Assembly (NCBI GenBank): GCA_964459305.1
Contig: CAYWNA010000005.1
Coordinates: 89,485 to 153,484, forward strand
Reading direction: 5' to 3'
Origin: CAYWNA01 sp964459305
Lineage (GTDB): Bacteria; Planctomycetota; Planctomycetia; Pirellulales; Pirellulaceae
Length of the DNA: 64,000 bases
Shown: piece after piece, positions 24,875 to 34,295 of the stretch
How the letters are laid out: the number at the start of each line of letters is the position of its first letter
How positions within the stretch are numbered: position 1 is the first letter of the stretch
The notes under the pieces: model-generated
The model's input: only the letters and a program-made list of their open reading frames with translations
Database searches by the model: none
Told to the model about the DNA's origin: nothing
Program-made: the position numbers and the translations under genes

Positions 24875-27613
24875 GTGCAGAAATCAAGTCTATTGGCGCG
24901 CGCAATATGGTTGGCCGCTCTAATTCTTGCTGCTCGTTCCGGCGTTGCAGTCGGCGAGTTGCGCGAGGTGACCGCGGTCGAAGGAATCACCGAGTATCGG
25001 CTCGACAATGGGCTGCAGGTGCTCTTGTTTCCCGATGCGTCCAAACCTACCGTCACGGTGAATGTCACTTACCTGGTCGGTTCACGACACGAGGGCTACG
25101 GCGAGGCGGGCATGGCTCACTTGCTGGAACACATGTTGTTCAAGGGTACGCCCACCCATCCAGACATTCCCGGCGTGCTGAAGATACGCGGCGCCCGAAT
25201 GAACGGGACCACGTCGTACGACCGTACCAACTATTTCGAGACGCTCCCGGCCGAAGGCGACAACCTGGAGTTCGCCTTGAAGCTCGAGGCCGACCGGATG
25301 GTCAACAGTCACGTTCGCAAAGAGGATCTCGATTCGGAGATGACGGTCGTTCGCAACGAGTTCGAACGGAGCGAAAACGACCCCTTGCGGATCCTCCGAC
25401 AGCGGGTGTTCGCCGTCGCTTTTGATTGGCATAACTACGGCAAGTCGACGATCGGCAACCGGGCGGACATCGAGCGCGTGCCGATCGACAAGCTCAAGGC
25501 GTTCTACCGTCGCTACTATCAGCCCGATAACGCTGTGTTGATCGTCGCCGGTCAATTTGACCGGCAGAAAGCCCTGCAGTTGATCGAGAAGTCCTTCGGG
25601 GCAATTCCCAAACCAACGCGGGAGTTGGACAATACGTACACCGAGGAGCCGGCCGCCGACGGCGAGCGGATCGTTATACTTCGCCGCGTGGGCGAAGTGG
25701 GGGCTGTGAGTGTGGCTTACCGTATGCCCGCCGGGCCGCACGCGGAATTCCCCTCGATCGACGTGATGTCCGACGTATTGACCAATGTGCCTTCCGGCCG
25801 CCTGTACAAGGCGCTGATCGAGACCAAGAAAGCGGCGTCGGTCAGCGGCGGGGCGCGATCGCTGCACGATCCGGGGCTGCTGGTCATTACGGCTCAGGTC
25901 CGCGCCGACGGATCGTTAGAAGAAGTCGAACAGATCATCATCGACCAGCTTGAGGGCCTCGCCGAGGGAGGCGTGACCGAGGAGGAGGTCAGCCGTGGCC
26001 GCGAGAAGTATCTCAAACAGTACGAGTTGTTGATGACGGACACCAGTTCGGTCGGCATCGCCCTGAGCAGCGCCGTAGCCATGGGCGACTGGCGGCTGTT
26101 TTTCCTCGATCGTGACCGAATGGAAAAGGTCACGCCCCAAAGCATTCGCGACGTGGCCGCTCGATATCTGGTGCCAAACAACCGCATCGTCGGCCGCTTC
26201 TTGCCCACCGACGAGCCCCAACGCGTGGCCGTGCCGCCCAGACCGGACGTGACGGCCATGCTCAAAGACTACAAGGGGAAGGACAAGGTCGCTGAGGGCG
26301 AAGACTTTGACCCAACGCCGGAGAACGTCGAGGCTCGAACCACACGTGAAACGCTTCTATCGGGATTCAAACTGGCGATGTTGCCAAAGCGGACTCGTGG
26401 TGAAGTCGTTCAAGTCTATTTCCGCCTTCACTATGGTGACGCCGAGAACTTGAAAGGGCTTGAGGCGGCGGCAAGCGTTCTGCCGACGCTGATGACCAAG
26501 GGCACCAAGCAACTCTCCCAGCAACAAATCCGAGATGCCCTGGACAAGCGCCGATCCACGCTGCGGGGTTCGGGGAGCGTGGGCAGTATCACGTTCACAA
26601 TCCAGACCAAGCGGCCCGAATTGGCAGCCGTGTTGGATTTGTTGCGGCAGGTACTTCGCGAGCCTTCGCTTCCGGCCGACGAACTGGAGATCCTCCGCCG
26701 CCAGCGAATCGCCATGCTCGAGCAGATCTCGACTCGGCCTCAGTATCTGGCCATGGAGCGAGTCGGCCGTGGGGTCTCTCCCTATCCGAAAAGAGATGTC
26801 CGATACGTGCCGACTCTGCGGGAACGAATCGAGCGGTATGAGTCGATCGCGTTGGATCAGGTAAAACGGCTCTACCAGGACGGTCTTGGTGGAGCCAACG
26901 GCGAGGCATCGGTGGTCGGCGATTTTGACCCCGACGAGGTTCGCCCGCTGCTGGCCGAGATGCTTGATGGTTGGACGGCCCAAGTGCCTTACAAGCGGAT
27001 CGAGCGCAAGGCAGGCACTGATTTGCCGGCGATCGACGAGGCCATCCAGACACCCGACATGGCAAACGCCGCATACTCCGCGGGGCTGGCCATAGCCATG
27101 GGTTCCTTCCATCCGGACTTTCCAGCCATGGTCATCGGCAATCAGGTGCTGGGAGCCTCTTCGATCGACTCGCGACTCGGTGACCGCATCCGCAAGAAAG
27201 AAGGGCTTTCTTATGGCGTGGGCTCGACGTTTTCGGCGAGCCAGGTCGATCCGGTAGCTTCGTTTCGAATCCGTGCGATTTCGAGCCCGAAAGATGTGCC
27301 CAAGCTCAAGGCGATCGTCCGCGAGGAACTCGATCGGCTGCTCCGCGACGGGATCACTGACGAGGAACTTGCCGACGCCAAACGGAAGAAGCTTCACCAA
27401 TGGCACATGGAATTGACCGACGATGGCCAACTGGCATCACGGCTGGCGGGGGCCCTTTACGCGGGCCGCACCATGCTCTACCGGACGGAACACCGCAAGG
27501 CGGTTGAGGCTCTCACGCAGGATCAAGTCGTCCAGACTCTGCGCAAGTACCTCGATCTCGACCGGCTTGCGGTGGTTACCGCTGGCGACTTCCGCACCGC
27601 GCCTTCGGATTAG
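24875..27613 (+). CDS. Two-domain M16 (pitrilysin-like) zinc metallopeptidase, exported
   Basis: 912 residues from a GTG at 24875. GGGGAG lies 7 bases before it and a signal peptide follows directly (LARAIWLAALILAARSGVA); an ATG at 24764 gives 37 extra residues without such features. The first M16 domain has the inverted zinc motif HLLEHMLF (H-x-x-E-H), with the downstream Glu about 75 residues later in the ADRMVNSHVRKEDLDSE region. The second half (from about residue 490) has the M16 fold but no H-x-x-E-H, as in the inactive partner domain of processing peptidases. GLSYGVGSTFSAS near the end is the R/Y-type substrate-binding segment. It would degrade or process peptides in the periplasm. Confidence 0.92.
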   Translation: MQKSSLLARAIWLAALILAARSGVAVGELREVTAVEGITEYRLDNGLQVLLFPDASKPTVTVNVTYLVGSRHEGYGEAGMAHLLEHMLFKGTPTHPDIPGVLKIRGARMNGTTSYDRTNYFETLPAEGDNLEFALKLEADRMVNSHVRKEDLDSEMTVVRNEFERSENDPLRILRQRVFAVAFDWHNYGKSTIGNRADIERVPIDKLKAFYRRYYQPDNAVLIVAGQFDRQKALQLIEKSFGAIPKPTRELDNTYTEEPAADGERIVILRRVGEVGAVSVAYRMPAGPHAEFPSIDVMSDVLTNVPSGRLYKALIETKKAASVSGGARSLHDPGLLVITAQVRADGSLEEVEQIIIDQLEGLAEGGVTEEEVSRGREKYLKQYELLMTDTSSVGIALSSAVAMGDWRLFFLDRDRMEKVTPQSIRDVAARYLVPNNRIVGRFLPTDEPQRVAVPPRPDVTAMLKDYKGKDKVAEGEDFDPTPENVEARTTRETLLSGFKLAMLPKRTRGEVVQVYFRLHYGDAENLKGLEAAASVLPTLMTKGTKQLSQQQIRDALDKRRSTLRGSGSVGSITFTIQTKRPELAAVLDLLRQVLREPSLPADELEILRRQRIAMLEQISTRPQYLAMERVGRGVSPYPKRDVRYVPTLRERIERYESIALDQVKRLYQDGLGGANGEASVVGDFDPDEVRPLLAEMLDGWTAQVPYKRIERKAGTDLPAIDEAIQTPDMANAAYSAGLAIAMGSFHPDFPAMVIGNQVLGASSIDSRLGDRIRKKEGLSYGVGSTFSASQVDPVASFRIRAISSPKDVPKLKAIVREELDRLLRDGITDEELADAKRKKLHQWHMELTDDGQLASRLAGALYAGRTMLYRTEHRKAVEALTQDQVVQTLRKYLDLDRLAVVTAGDFRTAPSD

Positions 27614-27656
27614 CCGGACATATTCAGGATCGTGGCAGAAATAGATTCAAAATGCA

Positions 27657-27726
27657 TGGTAGCCGAAGTCGCCAGACTTTGGACACTCTGCAACGAAATA
27701 TTCCAAACTCTGGCGAGTTCAGCTAC
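27657..27726. repeat. Palindromic repeat, GTAGCTGAACTCGCCAGAGTTTGG family
   Basis: The left arm GTAGCCGAAGTCGCCAGACT (from 27659) pairs with the right arm ending CTCTGGCGAGTTCAGCTAC, with about four mismatches in 24 positions. It lies between the M16 and URO-D genes. The tail of the arm (GTAGCTGAA...TC) resembles the GTAGCTGGATTC family. Confidence 0.82.
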
Positions 27727-27846
27727 GACGCGAAAACGCCGGTACTGTTTCCGCAGCAATCCCTCGCTGTATGATCGGGGAGTGAAGGGTCAAGAACACA
27801 CGCTTCGACTCACGGCGCAATGAGATTTCAGACCGAGGAGACCAGC

Positions 27847-29082
27847 ATGAATTCACGGGAACGAGTCCAGAAGGCAGTGAACTTTGAAACTCCGGACCGG
27901 GTTCCGATCGACCTGGGAGGCATCCGCGCTTCGGGCATCAATGCCGTCGTTTATGATCAACTGAAACGGCGCATGGGAATCGAGACTCCAACGCGGATCC
28001 ACGATAGCATGCAGATCCTCGCAGAACTGGAGATCGAGGTTGTCGAGCGGCTTAACGTCGATGTGCTCCCCCTGGAACCGATGACAGCAAAATGGGCACG
28101 CCAGGATGCTTCCGAGGGCGTGCACAAGACGTTGTTCTGCGGCCTCGACGTCTACTTTCAGCCCGGTACGAACATCGACGTGCGAGAGGACGGAAGCTGG
28201 ATACTGGTCCGCGCCGATGGCAGCGACATGGCTCGGATGCCGCACGACGGCTATTACTTCGACTTCATGCGTCCAACCATGGCGGGTCAGCGGATCGATC
28301 CCGATGCCTTTCGCCCCAGCGGGACCGTTCCCGACGAAGAGCTCGACGTGTTCGCCGAGCATGCCCGGTTCCTGTACGATAACACGGACAAAGCGCTTCT
28401 CGGCTGGGGGGCGAGCATTTCAATGATGGGTCTCAGCGCACTGCTCTCCGACAACATCACGCAGGGCTCGTTGGATGAATGGCTGTGCGTGCTGATGACG
28501 GAAAAGGAGACCGCCAATGAAATGATGGGACGCTTCGTGGATGCCACGATCAAGCGCATGGAGCTCTACCATCAGGCCGTGGGCGATCGCTGCTTTGCAT
28601 GGGGAGTGGCCTCGGACGATGCCGGAACCCAGCGAGGCGAGCTTCTGTCGCCGGATCTGTTCAGAGAGATGATCAAGCCTCATTACGAACGCGTATGCGA
28701 CTGGGTCCACACTCACACGAACTGGAAGACATACCTGCACTCGTGTGGATCCATTTACCACTACATTCCCGAATGGATCGACTCCGGCATCGATATTTTG
28801 AATCCCGTGCAGATTTCCGCCGCCAACATGGAGCCTGAACGGCTGATGAAGGAGTTTGGCGGGAAGATCGTTTTCTGGGGCGGCGGGTGCGATACACAGA
28901 AGATGCTCCCGCTGGGCACCCCCGAGGAAATCCGCGAGCACGTACGTCAAAACATCGAGGTTTTCGCGTCCCGCCCAGGCGGTTTTGTATTCACCCAAGT
29001 CCACAACATCCAACAGGACGTGCCGGTCGAAAACGTCGAGGCGATGTTCCAGGCCGCCTACGAATTCGGACAACTGGAATGA
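27847..29082 (+). CDS. Uroporphyrinogen decarboxylase-like protein
   Basis: 411 residues from the ATG at 27847 (GAGGAGA before it). It has the URO-D superfamily layout: RERVQKAVNFETPDRVPIDLGG at the N-terminus, then WGASISMMGLSALLSDNITQ. GLVSPDLFRE-type motif (LLSPDLFREMIKPHYERV), YLHSCGSIYHYIPEWIDSG and INIDPVQ-like DILNPVQISAANMEP follow, with IVFWGGGCDTQKMLPLGTPE near the end. In the context of non-heme URO-D relatives these motifs suit a methyltransferase or a related barrel enzyme; the conserved HSCG histidine and cysteine could bind zinc. It stands alone between two repeats, with no corrinoid protein gene beside it. Confidence 0.88.
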   Translation: MNSRERVQKAVNFETPDRVPIDLGGIRASGINAVVYDQLKRRMGIETPTRIHDSMQILAELEIEVVERLNVDVLPLEPMTAKWARQDASEGVHKTLFCGLDVYFQPGTNIDVREDGSWILVRADGSDMARMPHDGYYFDFMRPTMAGQRIDPDAFRPSGTVPDEELDVFAEHARFLYDNTDKALLGWGASISMMGLSALLSDNITQGSLDEWLCVLMTEKETANEMMGRFVDATIKRMELYHQAVGDRCFAWGVASDDAGTQRGELLSPDLFREMIKPHYERVCDWVHTHTNWKTYLHSCGSIYHYIPEWIDSGIDILNPVQISAANMEPERLMKEFGGKIVFWGGGCDTQKMLPLGTPEEIREHVRQNIEVFASRPGGFVFTQVHNIQQDVPVENVEAMFQAAYEFGQLE

Positions 29083-29129
29083 AGCGGAAGTCGCGTCGCT
29101 GCCAGATTTGCTAACGGTTTCAGGCGTTC

Positions 29130-29218
29130 TTCGTTTAACCCGAAGCCGGAGGCGATGGCGGGTAGCGCGACGGACTGTCCACTCGCGGCACACACCTTCG
29201 GCTTCGGGCTAAGCAACG
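29130..29218. repeat. Palindromic repeat, TTTAACCCGAAGCCGGAGGCG family
   Basis: CGTTTAACCCGAAGCCGGAG at 29132 pairs with an arm containing CCTTCGGCTTCGGGCTAAGC at about 29195-29215. The arms have diverged more than in the other copies. Confidence 0.85.
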
Positions 29219-29275
29219 ATCCTATTTCGGCCGCGGTTCTCAGGTGGACGGCGCCACTTTGACATCCACACCAGT

Positions 29276-29313
29276 GCAAGCGAGGGAATGGCTTGCATTC
29301 CTCACTTGCGTTT
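29276..29313. repeat. Short palindrome, GCAAGCGAGGGAATG family
   Basis: GCAAGCGAGGGAATGGC pairs with GCATTCCTCACTTGC over 15 bases. It is a shorter relative of the hairpin at 4557-4678. The 29083-29641 gap otherwise contains the repeat at 29130 and the gene remnant at 29372. Confidence 0.65.
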
Positions 29314-29371
29314 CGGGCCAATGCCGCACCCACCGGACGGGTCGCATTCAAGTCAAGCGTCTGCTTTCGAT

Positions 29372-29540
29372 TCAGACATCTTCCTCGATCACCGTGAAAC
29401 CGAGAAATGTGGCAATATCCTCGATTCGGTCTCGGTAATCACCAAAGGTGGCAATCCTGTGCATACCGAATTTTTCAGGGTAGGCGCAACGGAGCAGTTT
29501 CTTGGCGTCAACTGACACCACGATCTTGGTCCGTCACATC
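29372..29540 (-). pseudogene. Gene remnant, C-terminus of an unknown (possibly sugar-isomerase-like) protein
   Basis: On the minus strand, codons ending at the TGA 29372-29374 read as plausible protein: KIVVSVDAKKLLRCAYPEKF, then GMHRIATFGDYRDRIEDIAT and FLGFTVIEEDV. The frame is interrupted upstream by TGA near 29540, beyond which LSDHFYEMM continues in the same frame, and by another stop near 29595. The tail resembles C-termini of L-fucose/arabinose isomerase-like proteins, but I am not sure of that. It lies just beyond the end of the SDR gene and is best read as a decayed remnant. Confidence 0.35.
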
Positions 29541-29641
29541 ATCTCGTAGAAATGGTCGCTCAGTTCCGTATGATGAACGAACCGTGAGGGATGTCAAGCA
29601 ACGAGGGCGGGCAGCGGTTGGGATTCGGGCGGGACACCGGA

Positions 29642-30358
29642 CTACATTTCGCGAATGTCCACGTACGACCCCGATGGACATTCCAGCAGCTTTGGCAGGC
29701 CATCGATTAGACGTTTTGCCGCGTGGGCGGGCGACTGCAGCCTTTCCGTTCCCGCTGCGCTCTTGACTCGCGCAACCGCAGGATAACGCTCGCTATCTGG
29801 AAGCGAACATACGTAGTCGAGCATCTGCGAATCGATCAATCCCGGTGCGAGACAAGTGAAGTGTGTCTCAGGATGCTCGTGTGCGTACACCCGAAAAAGG
29901 AGATTAAGAGCCGCCTTCGAAATGGAATACGCGCCCCATCCACCGGATCCGTTCACCGAGGCACCCGACGAGATCGCGACAAGCTGCGTGACGGGGATTC
30001 GCAAGTCCAGAAGGGCGTCATAGATCAGCTTGTTTGCCCAAACATTCACGTCCATGACCGCAGCGATTTCGCTGAGGCTCGTCGTGTTCAAGTCCTTGAT
30101 TTCCCCAAGTACGCCTGCATTCAGGATGACCAAGTCCAGTGAGCGTACAGAGGCAAGCAACTGGCCAACCGTGTCACGGATATCGTCCGTCCGCGACAAG
30201 TCGAGGTGTTGGAAGTGGAGCCTTGGTGCGTCTGCCAACTCCTCTGGCTTGGACCTGCTGACGGCGTAAACGTGTGAGTCGGACGACAAGAGCGTTTTGG
30301 CTAGCGCGTTGCCAAGTCCAGTGTGTATCCCGGTGATGAAGACATTCGTGTTTGGCAT
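29642..30358 (-). CDS. Short-chain dehydrogenase/reductase
   Basis: 238 residues from the ATG at 30358. The nucleotide-binding motif TGIHTGLG (T-G-x-x-x-G-x-G) is at residues about 7-14, followed by LILNAGVLGEI (the N-A-G motif). The catalytic Ser is in VAISSGASVNG, and the Tyr and Lys in WGAYSISKAAL (Y-x-x-x-K). The length is normal for a classical SDR. An in-frame ATG 39 bases upstream lies inside the preceding gene. Its start is 10 bases after the stop of the helical unknown gene, so the two are co-transcribed. The substrate is not known. Confidence 0.9.
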   Translation of the reverse strand: MPNTNVFITGIHTGLGNALAKTLLSSDSHVYAVSRSKPEELADAPRLHFQHLDLSRTDDIRDTVGQLLASVRSLDLVILNAGVLGEIKDLNTTSLSEIAAVMDVNVWANKLIYDALLDLRIPVTQLVAISSGASVNGSGGWGAYSISKAALNLLFRVYAHEHPETHFTCLAPGLIDSQMLDYVCSLPDSERYPAVARVKSAAGTERLQSPAHAAKRLIDGLPKLLECPSGSYVDIREM

Positions 30359-30368
30359 CGAGTTCCAC

Positions 30369-30923
30369 TCACGAAGACACGGACTCGGCCAAGCCAAAGG
30401 TCAGTTTGATGTGCTTCCTCAGGTCGACCACGGAGTGCCGAAGAACGTCATGGTTCTGTCTCGCGTCGGCCAAAATCACTCGATAGCGGTCCAATGCGGG
30501 TGATCCCGAATAGAGCACTCGCTCCAGACAGGTGGTGCCGGCCTCTCCATCACGCTCATCGGGCGAACCGTCGTCTTGGCCACTGGAAGGCTGCTGGTCC
30601 TTGGGCTCCGGGGAAAGAGCGTCCACCGTTGATATGAACGTGTCGACGGCGTCCTGGAAATACTCCGCCGTATTCTTCAGTTTACCTTCGACAACAGTAC
30701 CTTTCGCATCTCCCATCAGCGCCCGATGCTCGATGTAGTCGCTCAGGCTTCCCACAAAGGCAGACGACGCCCGCAACAGGTACCCCGACGCCGCGAAGAT
30801 GTCCATCGCGTTGGCGCGCAGCGGCTCAGGGGCTTTCCGAGCCTTGAGGATCTGTTTCATCGCATGCCCCAACGAACGAGACAGGCGAGCCCGCAGCTCC
30901 CCAAAAAGCGTAATTGAATCCAT
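30369..30923 (-). CDS. Hypothetical helical protein upstream of an SDR
   Basis: 184 residues from the ATG at 30923 (GAAGAG before it); earlier in-frame ATGs lack a ribosome-binding site. The sequence is mostly predicted helix and polar: ELRARLSRSLGHAMKQILKA and ASSAFVGSLSDYIEHRALM in the first half. An acidic, Pro/Gln-rich linker (about 107-133) follows, then a final helix VLRHSVVDLRKHIKLTFGLA. There is no signal peptide or membrane segment, and I recognise no family. It sits between the patatin fusion gene and the SDR on the same strand, so it may belong to their operon. Confidence 0.7.
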   Translation of the reverse strand: MDSITLFGELRARLSRSLGHAMKQILKARKAPEPLRANAMDIFAASGYLLRASSAFVGSLSDYIEHRALMGDAKGTVVEGKLKNTAEYFQDAVDTFISTVDALSPEPKDQQPSSGQDDGSPDERDGEAGTTCLERVLYSGSPALDRYRVILADARQNHDVLRHSVVDLRKHIKLTFGLAESVSS

Positions 30924-31101
30924 TTTGCACTCTTCTCTATTTCCTATGACCACCTTCAATAGAAGCAAAGAGAGTCGCCAAGGCCGGCTCCTAGAGCCCC
31001 ATGGCACCCTCACGCAGGTGGGCACAAGCAACTACCTTAACACATCATCATTTCCAACGCCACCACCCGGTGTAATGGCTGGAGGCTCCCGCCTTGCCAT
31101 G

Positions 31102-33771
31102 TCAGTCGTCCGTCTCCACCGCCAGCGTGTTTAGTTCAGGCAGGAAGTGTGGCGCATTGAGAATCCGGAGAAACCGATCCTGTTCGGCCGACATGCTTTT
31201 CGTTGCTTCTTCGATGGCGAATGCGATGGGAACTTCGGCGAAGCTTAATAGGGAGATGTGGTGTTTGGTTTTTTCCGGATTGACCGTAAACAACATAGGC
31301 GGTTTTCGCTCGGTCGTCAGTTTTCGATGTGCTTGTCTGTCCACCTTTTGGGCCTGTTCGAACAGATGTCCCAACGCGACCTGTGAATTCTCAAGCAATG
31401 ATCGGTCATTTCTATAACATAGGTCTTTCTCGGCCGGGCTGGGGTCGACGATCAGGACGTGAGTAGCTCCCCAGCGCACGGCCGCCTCGATCGGGATGTG
31501 GTGCCCAAAACTACCATCGACCAAATGCAGATTCTCGCCGGGACCGGGACAGTCTTTCAGGGTCCTCGCCGGAAAGAAAGGAAAAACCGCGCCCGAACCC
31601 AGCACGGCGTCGATCAGCAACTTGCGCCGATGTCGCTGTTCCAAATCGACAAAACGATTGTCGAAGCCTTTCTCGAACTCGACGTTGCCTCCACCACGAC
31701 GGTTCGCCTCGGCGTACAGATAGATGTCGCTTTCGTTGAACTGCTGTCCCGCTTCGGGCAACACGGTGGCTGTGATGATCAGGTCCTTTTCCAATAGCTT
31801 GTCGTCTGGGTCGAGAATGACTTCACTCAATCCATGCAAATCATCGATCGTCACGTTCGCTCGCCCCTTGGTGGCGAGTCGCTCGTTGATCAACTCGCGA
31901 GCAGCACGCGCAATCGTCCACTCCAGCCCGCGCGCCTCGGAAAAATGACTGGCCGCCATCAACACGATTGGGCTGCCCAGCAGTATTGAGATCAGCGTCA
32001 GCCACGCGATGACTTCGCGCGCCTTGGCAGCGGACAGCGCCAGGTACCCGCCAGCCCGTCGGTTCTTTCGATCGATGTACCAAATCACCCCGCCCGCCAC
32101 TAGCAACAGGAGCCCAACCAGCCAGGCGCTGGAGGCCGTGATGGCCCATAGCGCGTACAAGTTATGCGAATTGCCCAGCAGTAGCCCCCAAGGCAGCTTC
32201 CAATCGGTCATCTGCGTGACGAGCCACCAGGCGAGCAGCAAGCCTCCAATCGTCAGAAAAGCCCACACCGCTGCGCGGGCGCGGTGCTCATGTGGAAAGA
32301 GCCGCTTGCCACGCCAACGCAGACGGATGCCCAAGAGGATCAACAGCGCGCACGCGAAAGAGATGGTTAGGCCGACGCCCACACGTACCGCCATCTCCGG
32401 CACGAGGATGTCTCTGGCGTCCAGTCCGCTCCACACGTCTTCAATGGTCTCGACGCCCGATGGACTGTTGTACGTGCCCATGGCCACCGGCAGAGCATTG
32501 ATCGCGCCGCCCGAGGTGCCGACGACCAGAGAGATTTCACATTCGGCCTGCCCCAAGGCCTTGGCTTCGCGAAACTCGCGAAACTTCTGTTCCAAGACCT
32601 GCGCCACACCAACCTGGTACGCACATTTTGCTCCACCGCCGGCCAACACCAAAGCGATCCGCGGCGCTTTGCCTGTCTCGGCTCGATACCGAACAAAATG
32701 ATCGAACAGCTTGGTCCAGCCGCTGGCCTCTTCCTCCTTGGGTTGCTGTTCTTCAAACTCGCTCCGCCATTGATAGATCCGTTGGTACTTCCTCTGAGAA
32801 TCCGCAAGTTGCTCGAAATCGTCGCGCTCGATGATGCTATTGAAGAAGAAAGGGTTCTCTTCGTAGACCGCAGTGCGCACGATCACCGCCGATTCAGGAA
32901 TGCGAATCGTGTCCAGTCCTTCCAGTGGCAAGGGCCTGACCGGCAGATTCTTCTCATCGCGGCCTTCCTGGAACGCACCGTCCCAGACAAAAGCAATTTC
33001 CTCCCGGACGGCGATCGGCTCTTGGATCTGCGCCTGGACGGATTGATCGGCGGTCTGTTGGACGGGAGCTTCTGGTTCGTGTGGCCGGACAAGCTCCTCC
33101 AGGCAATTTGAATGGCTACCGGTGAAAACGATGTCGTCCCGCGTGAATTCCAGTCCTTTCTCTTTCAGGTAAGCCCGCGGGAAGATTCCGCCGGACGTCG
33201 ACAACTCGCTGACCATATAGATGTCTAGGTTGCCCGCTTTGAATTGAGCCAGCACATCGTCCAACGTGGCGAGCTTCGAATCTTCGTGGACCGCGCAGTT
33301 GATTCCATATTCGAAACGGTCCCGTGTGTCTCCTTGGCCCATGGTGCACAAATAGGTCCACTGGTCTTCCGTATTCTCCTTCAGCATCGAGTAGACACCT
33401 GCCGTCACAACCGCGAGGTCGATCATGTCGTGTTTGCACCAATCATAGATGTCGGCGTAGGACCCGGCAGCCGCCTGAATGTAGACTGGACGCCCGTAAT
33501 TCTCCCGCGCATATGCGGCGACTTCACGGAACAGGGACCGGTAACGCTCCAATTCGTCACCCTTCAAAGCCCCATCGCTGGCGTAAATGTGAATGCCGAC
33601 ACGAAGGTTCAGAAGTGTCTGATTTGTGACGGCGGATTGTTCCGACCATGCCGCCGTTGGCGCTAGAATCAAGCAAGCCATGACGACGATCGTCCGGCAA
33701 AACGGCGAGAAGACGGAACAGCAGAGATAGTGAAATCTCGCAGCGATTCGATGTTTGCAGGTCGTCGACAT
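31102..33771 (-). CDS. Patatin-like phospholipase fused to a binding-protein-like domain, with internal membrane segments
   Basis: 889 residues from the ATG at 33771, chosen for its GAGGAG ribosome-binding site and the signal sequence that follows (TIVVMACLILAPTAAWS). The frame continues open upstream to 34149, but only by reading through a palindromic repeat. Residues about 45-235 resemble PhnD/phosphonate-type periplasmic binding proteins (YASDGALKGDELERYRSLF, VVTAGVYSMLKEN, YMVSELSTSGGIFPRAYL). The patatin domain follows: the oxyanion loop GGGAKCAYQVG at about 374, nucleophile Ser in GTSGG at about 418, and catalytic Asp in VDGSFG at about 750. About four to five transmembrane segments lie between the Ser and Asp motifs (about 463-607), which is unusual. 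It probably is a membrane lipase sensing or capturing a ligand; that is inference. Confidence 0.85.
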   Translation of the reverse strand: MSTTCKHRIAARFHYLCCSVFSPFCRTIVVMACLILAPTAAWSEQSAVTNQTLLNLRVGIHIYASDGALKGDELERYRSLFREVAAYARENYGRPVYIQAAAGSYADIYDWCKHDMIDLAVVTAGVYSMLKENTEDQWTYLCTMGQGDTRDRFEYGINCAVHEDSKLATLDDVLAQFKAGNLDIYMVSELSTSGGIFPRAYLKEKGLEFTRDDIVFTGSHSNCLEELVRPHEPEAPVQQTADQSVQAQIQEPIAVREEIAFVWDGAFQEGRDEKNLPVRPLPLEGLDTIRIPESAVIVRTAVYEENPFFFNSIIERDDFEQLADSQRKYQRIYQWRSEFEEQQPKEEEASGWTKLFDHFVRYRAETGKAPRIALVLAGGGAKCAYQVGVAQVLEQKFREFREAKALGQAECEISLVVGTSGGAINALPVAMGTYNSPSGVETIEDVWSGLDARDILVPEMAVRVGVGLTISFACALLILLGIRLRWRGKRLFPHEHRARAAVWAFLTIGGLLLAWWLVTQMTDWKLPWGLLLGNSHNLYALWAITASSAWLVGLLLLVAGGVIWYIDRKNRRAGGYLALSAAKAREVIAWLTLISILLGSPIVLMAASHFSEARGLEWTIARAARELINERLATKGRANVTIDDLHGLSEVILDPDDKLLEKDLIITATVLPEAGQQFNESDIYLYAEANRRGGGNVEFEKGFDNRFVDLEQRHRRKLLIDAVLGSGAVFPFFPARTLKDCPGPGENLHLVDGSFGHHIPIEAAVRWGATHVLIVDPSPAEKDLCYRNDRSLLENSQVALGHLFEQAQKVDRQAHRKLTTERKPPMLFTVNPEKTKHHISLLSFAEVPIAFAIEEATKSMSAEQDRFLRILNAPHFLPELNTLAVETDD

Positions 33772-34037
33772 CCGTGTCTCCTCATGAAGAGGGCATTCCC
33801 GATGGCTATTCGATCCGAGAGAAGCGAGCGCATTCATGACCGACGAAGCCATTGTCCAAAATCCCTTGGCGAGAACGTGCTGGCAAGCCGTGGTCAGCGA
33901 TAGACGCCTGCCGGTCGCCTTTGCGCCTGGACGCATATGCTGTTTTCGGAATAGTCGAGCTATCAAACCCACGAAAACGCCACGGAAAATGGCTGCTAGC
34001 ACTTGGCGAGCGGTTGTATCTTGAGAGCCGGCTACGA

Positions 34038-34110
34038 TGTAGTGGCTGGATTCGCAAGAATTCAGACGGTGAGCGCGTAGGCCGCCTGAATTCTTGCGAA
34101 TCCAGCTACA
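34038..34110. repeat. Palindromic repeat, TAGCTGGATTCGCAAGAATTC family
   Basis: GGCTGGATTCGCAAGAATTC at 34044 pairs with GAATTCTTGCGAATCCAGC ending at about 34107. The arms match over nearly 24 bases, making this the best-preserved copy in the window (others at 6257 and 22732). Confidence 0.93.
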
Positions 34111-34188
34111 AACCCCTCCCTGCGCCACTTTGTGGCTGTGCCATGTCACAAGTCGTCTGCTGAAACTAGCTCGCAGTTCTGTTCATAC

Positions 34189-34295
34189 TAACCCGGATTA
34201 TTCATCAACCCGTAGGATAGGCTTCCAGCCTGTCAGCCAGGAAAGACAGGCAAGATGCCTATCCACTTTTTCTGTTCGTGAATAATCCGGGCTAA
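34189..34295. repeat. Nested palindromic repeat (GGATAGGCTTCCAGCCTGTC inside TAACCCGGATTATTCAT)
   Basis: Outer arms TAACCCGGATTATTCAT (34189-34205) and GTGAATAATCCGGGCTAA (34278-34295) pair. Inner arms GGATAGGCTTCCAGCCTGTC and GACAGGCAAGATGCCTATCC pair as well. Two repeat units seem to be nested, one within the other. Confidence 0.88.

Noticed and set aside
33772..34149. Extension of the patatin gene upstream to 34149
   Set aside because: The extra 126 residues come from a palindromic repeat (34038-34110) and spacer; the ATG at 33771 has a strong ribosome-binding site and signal peptide.
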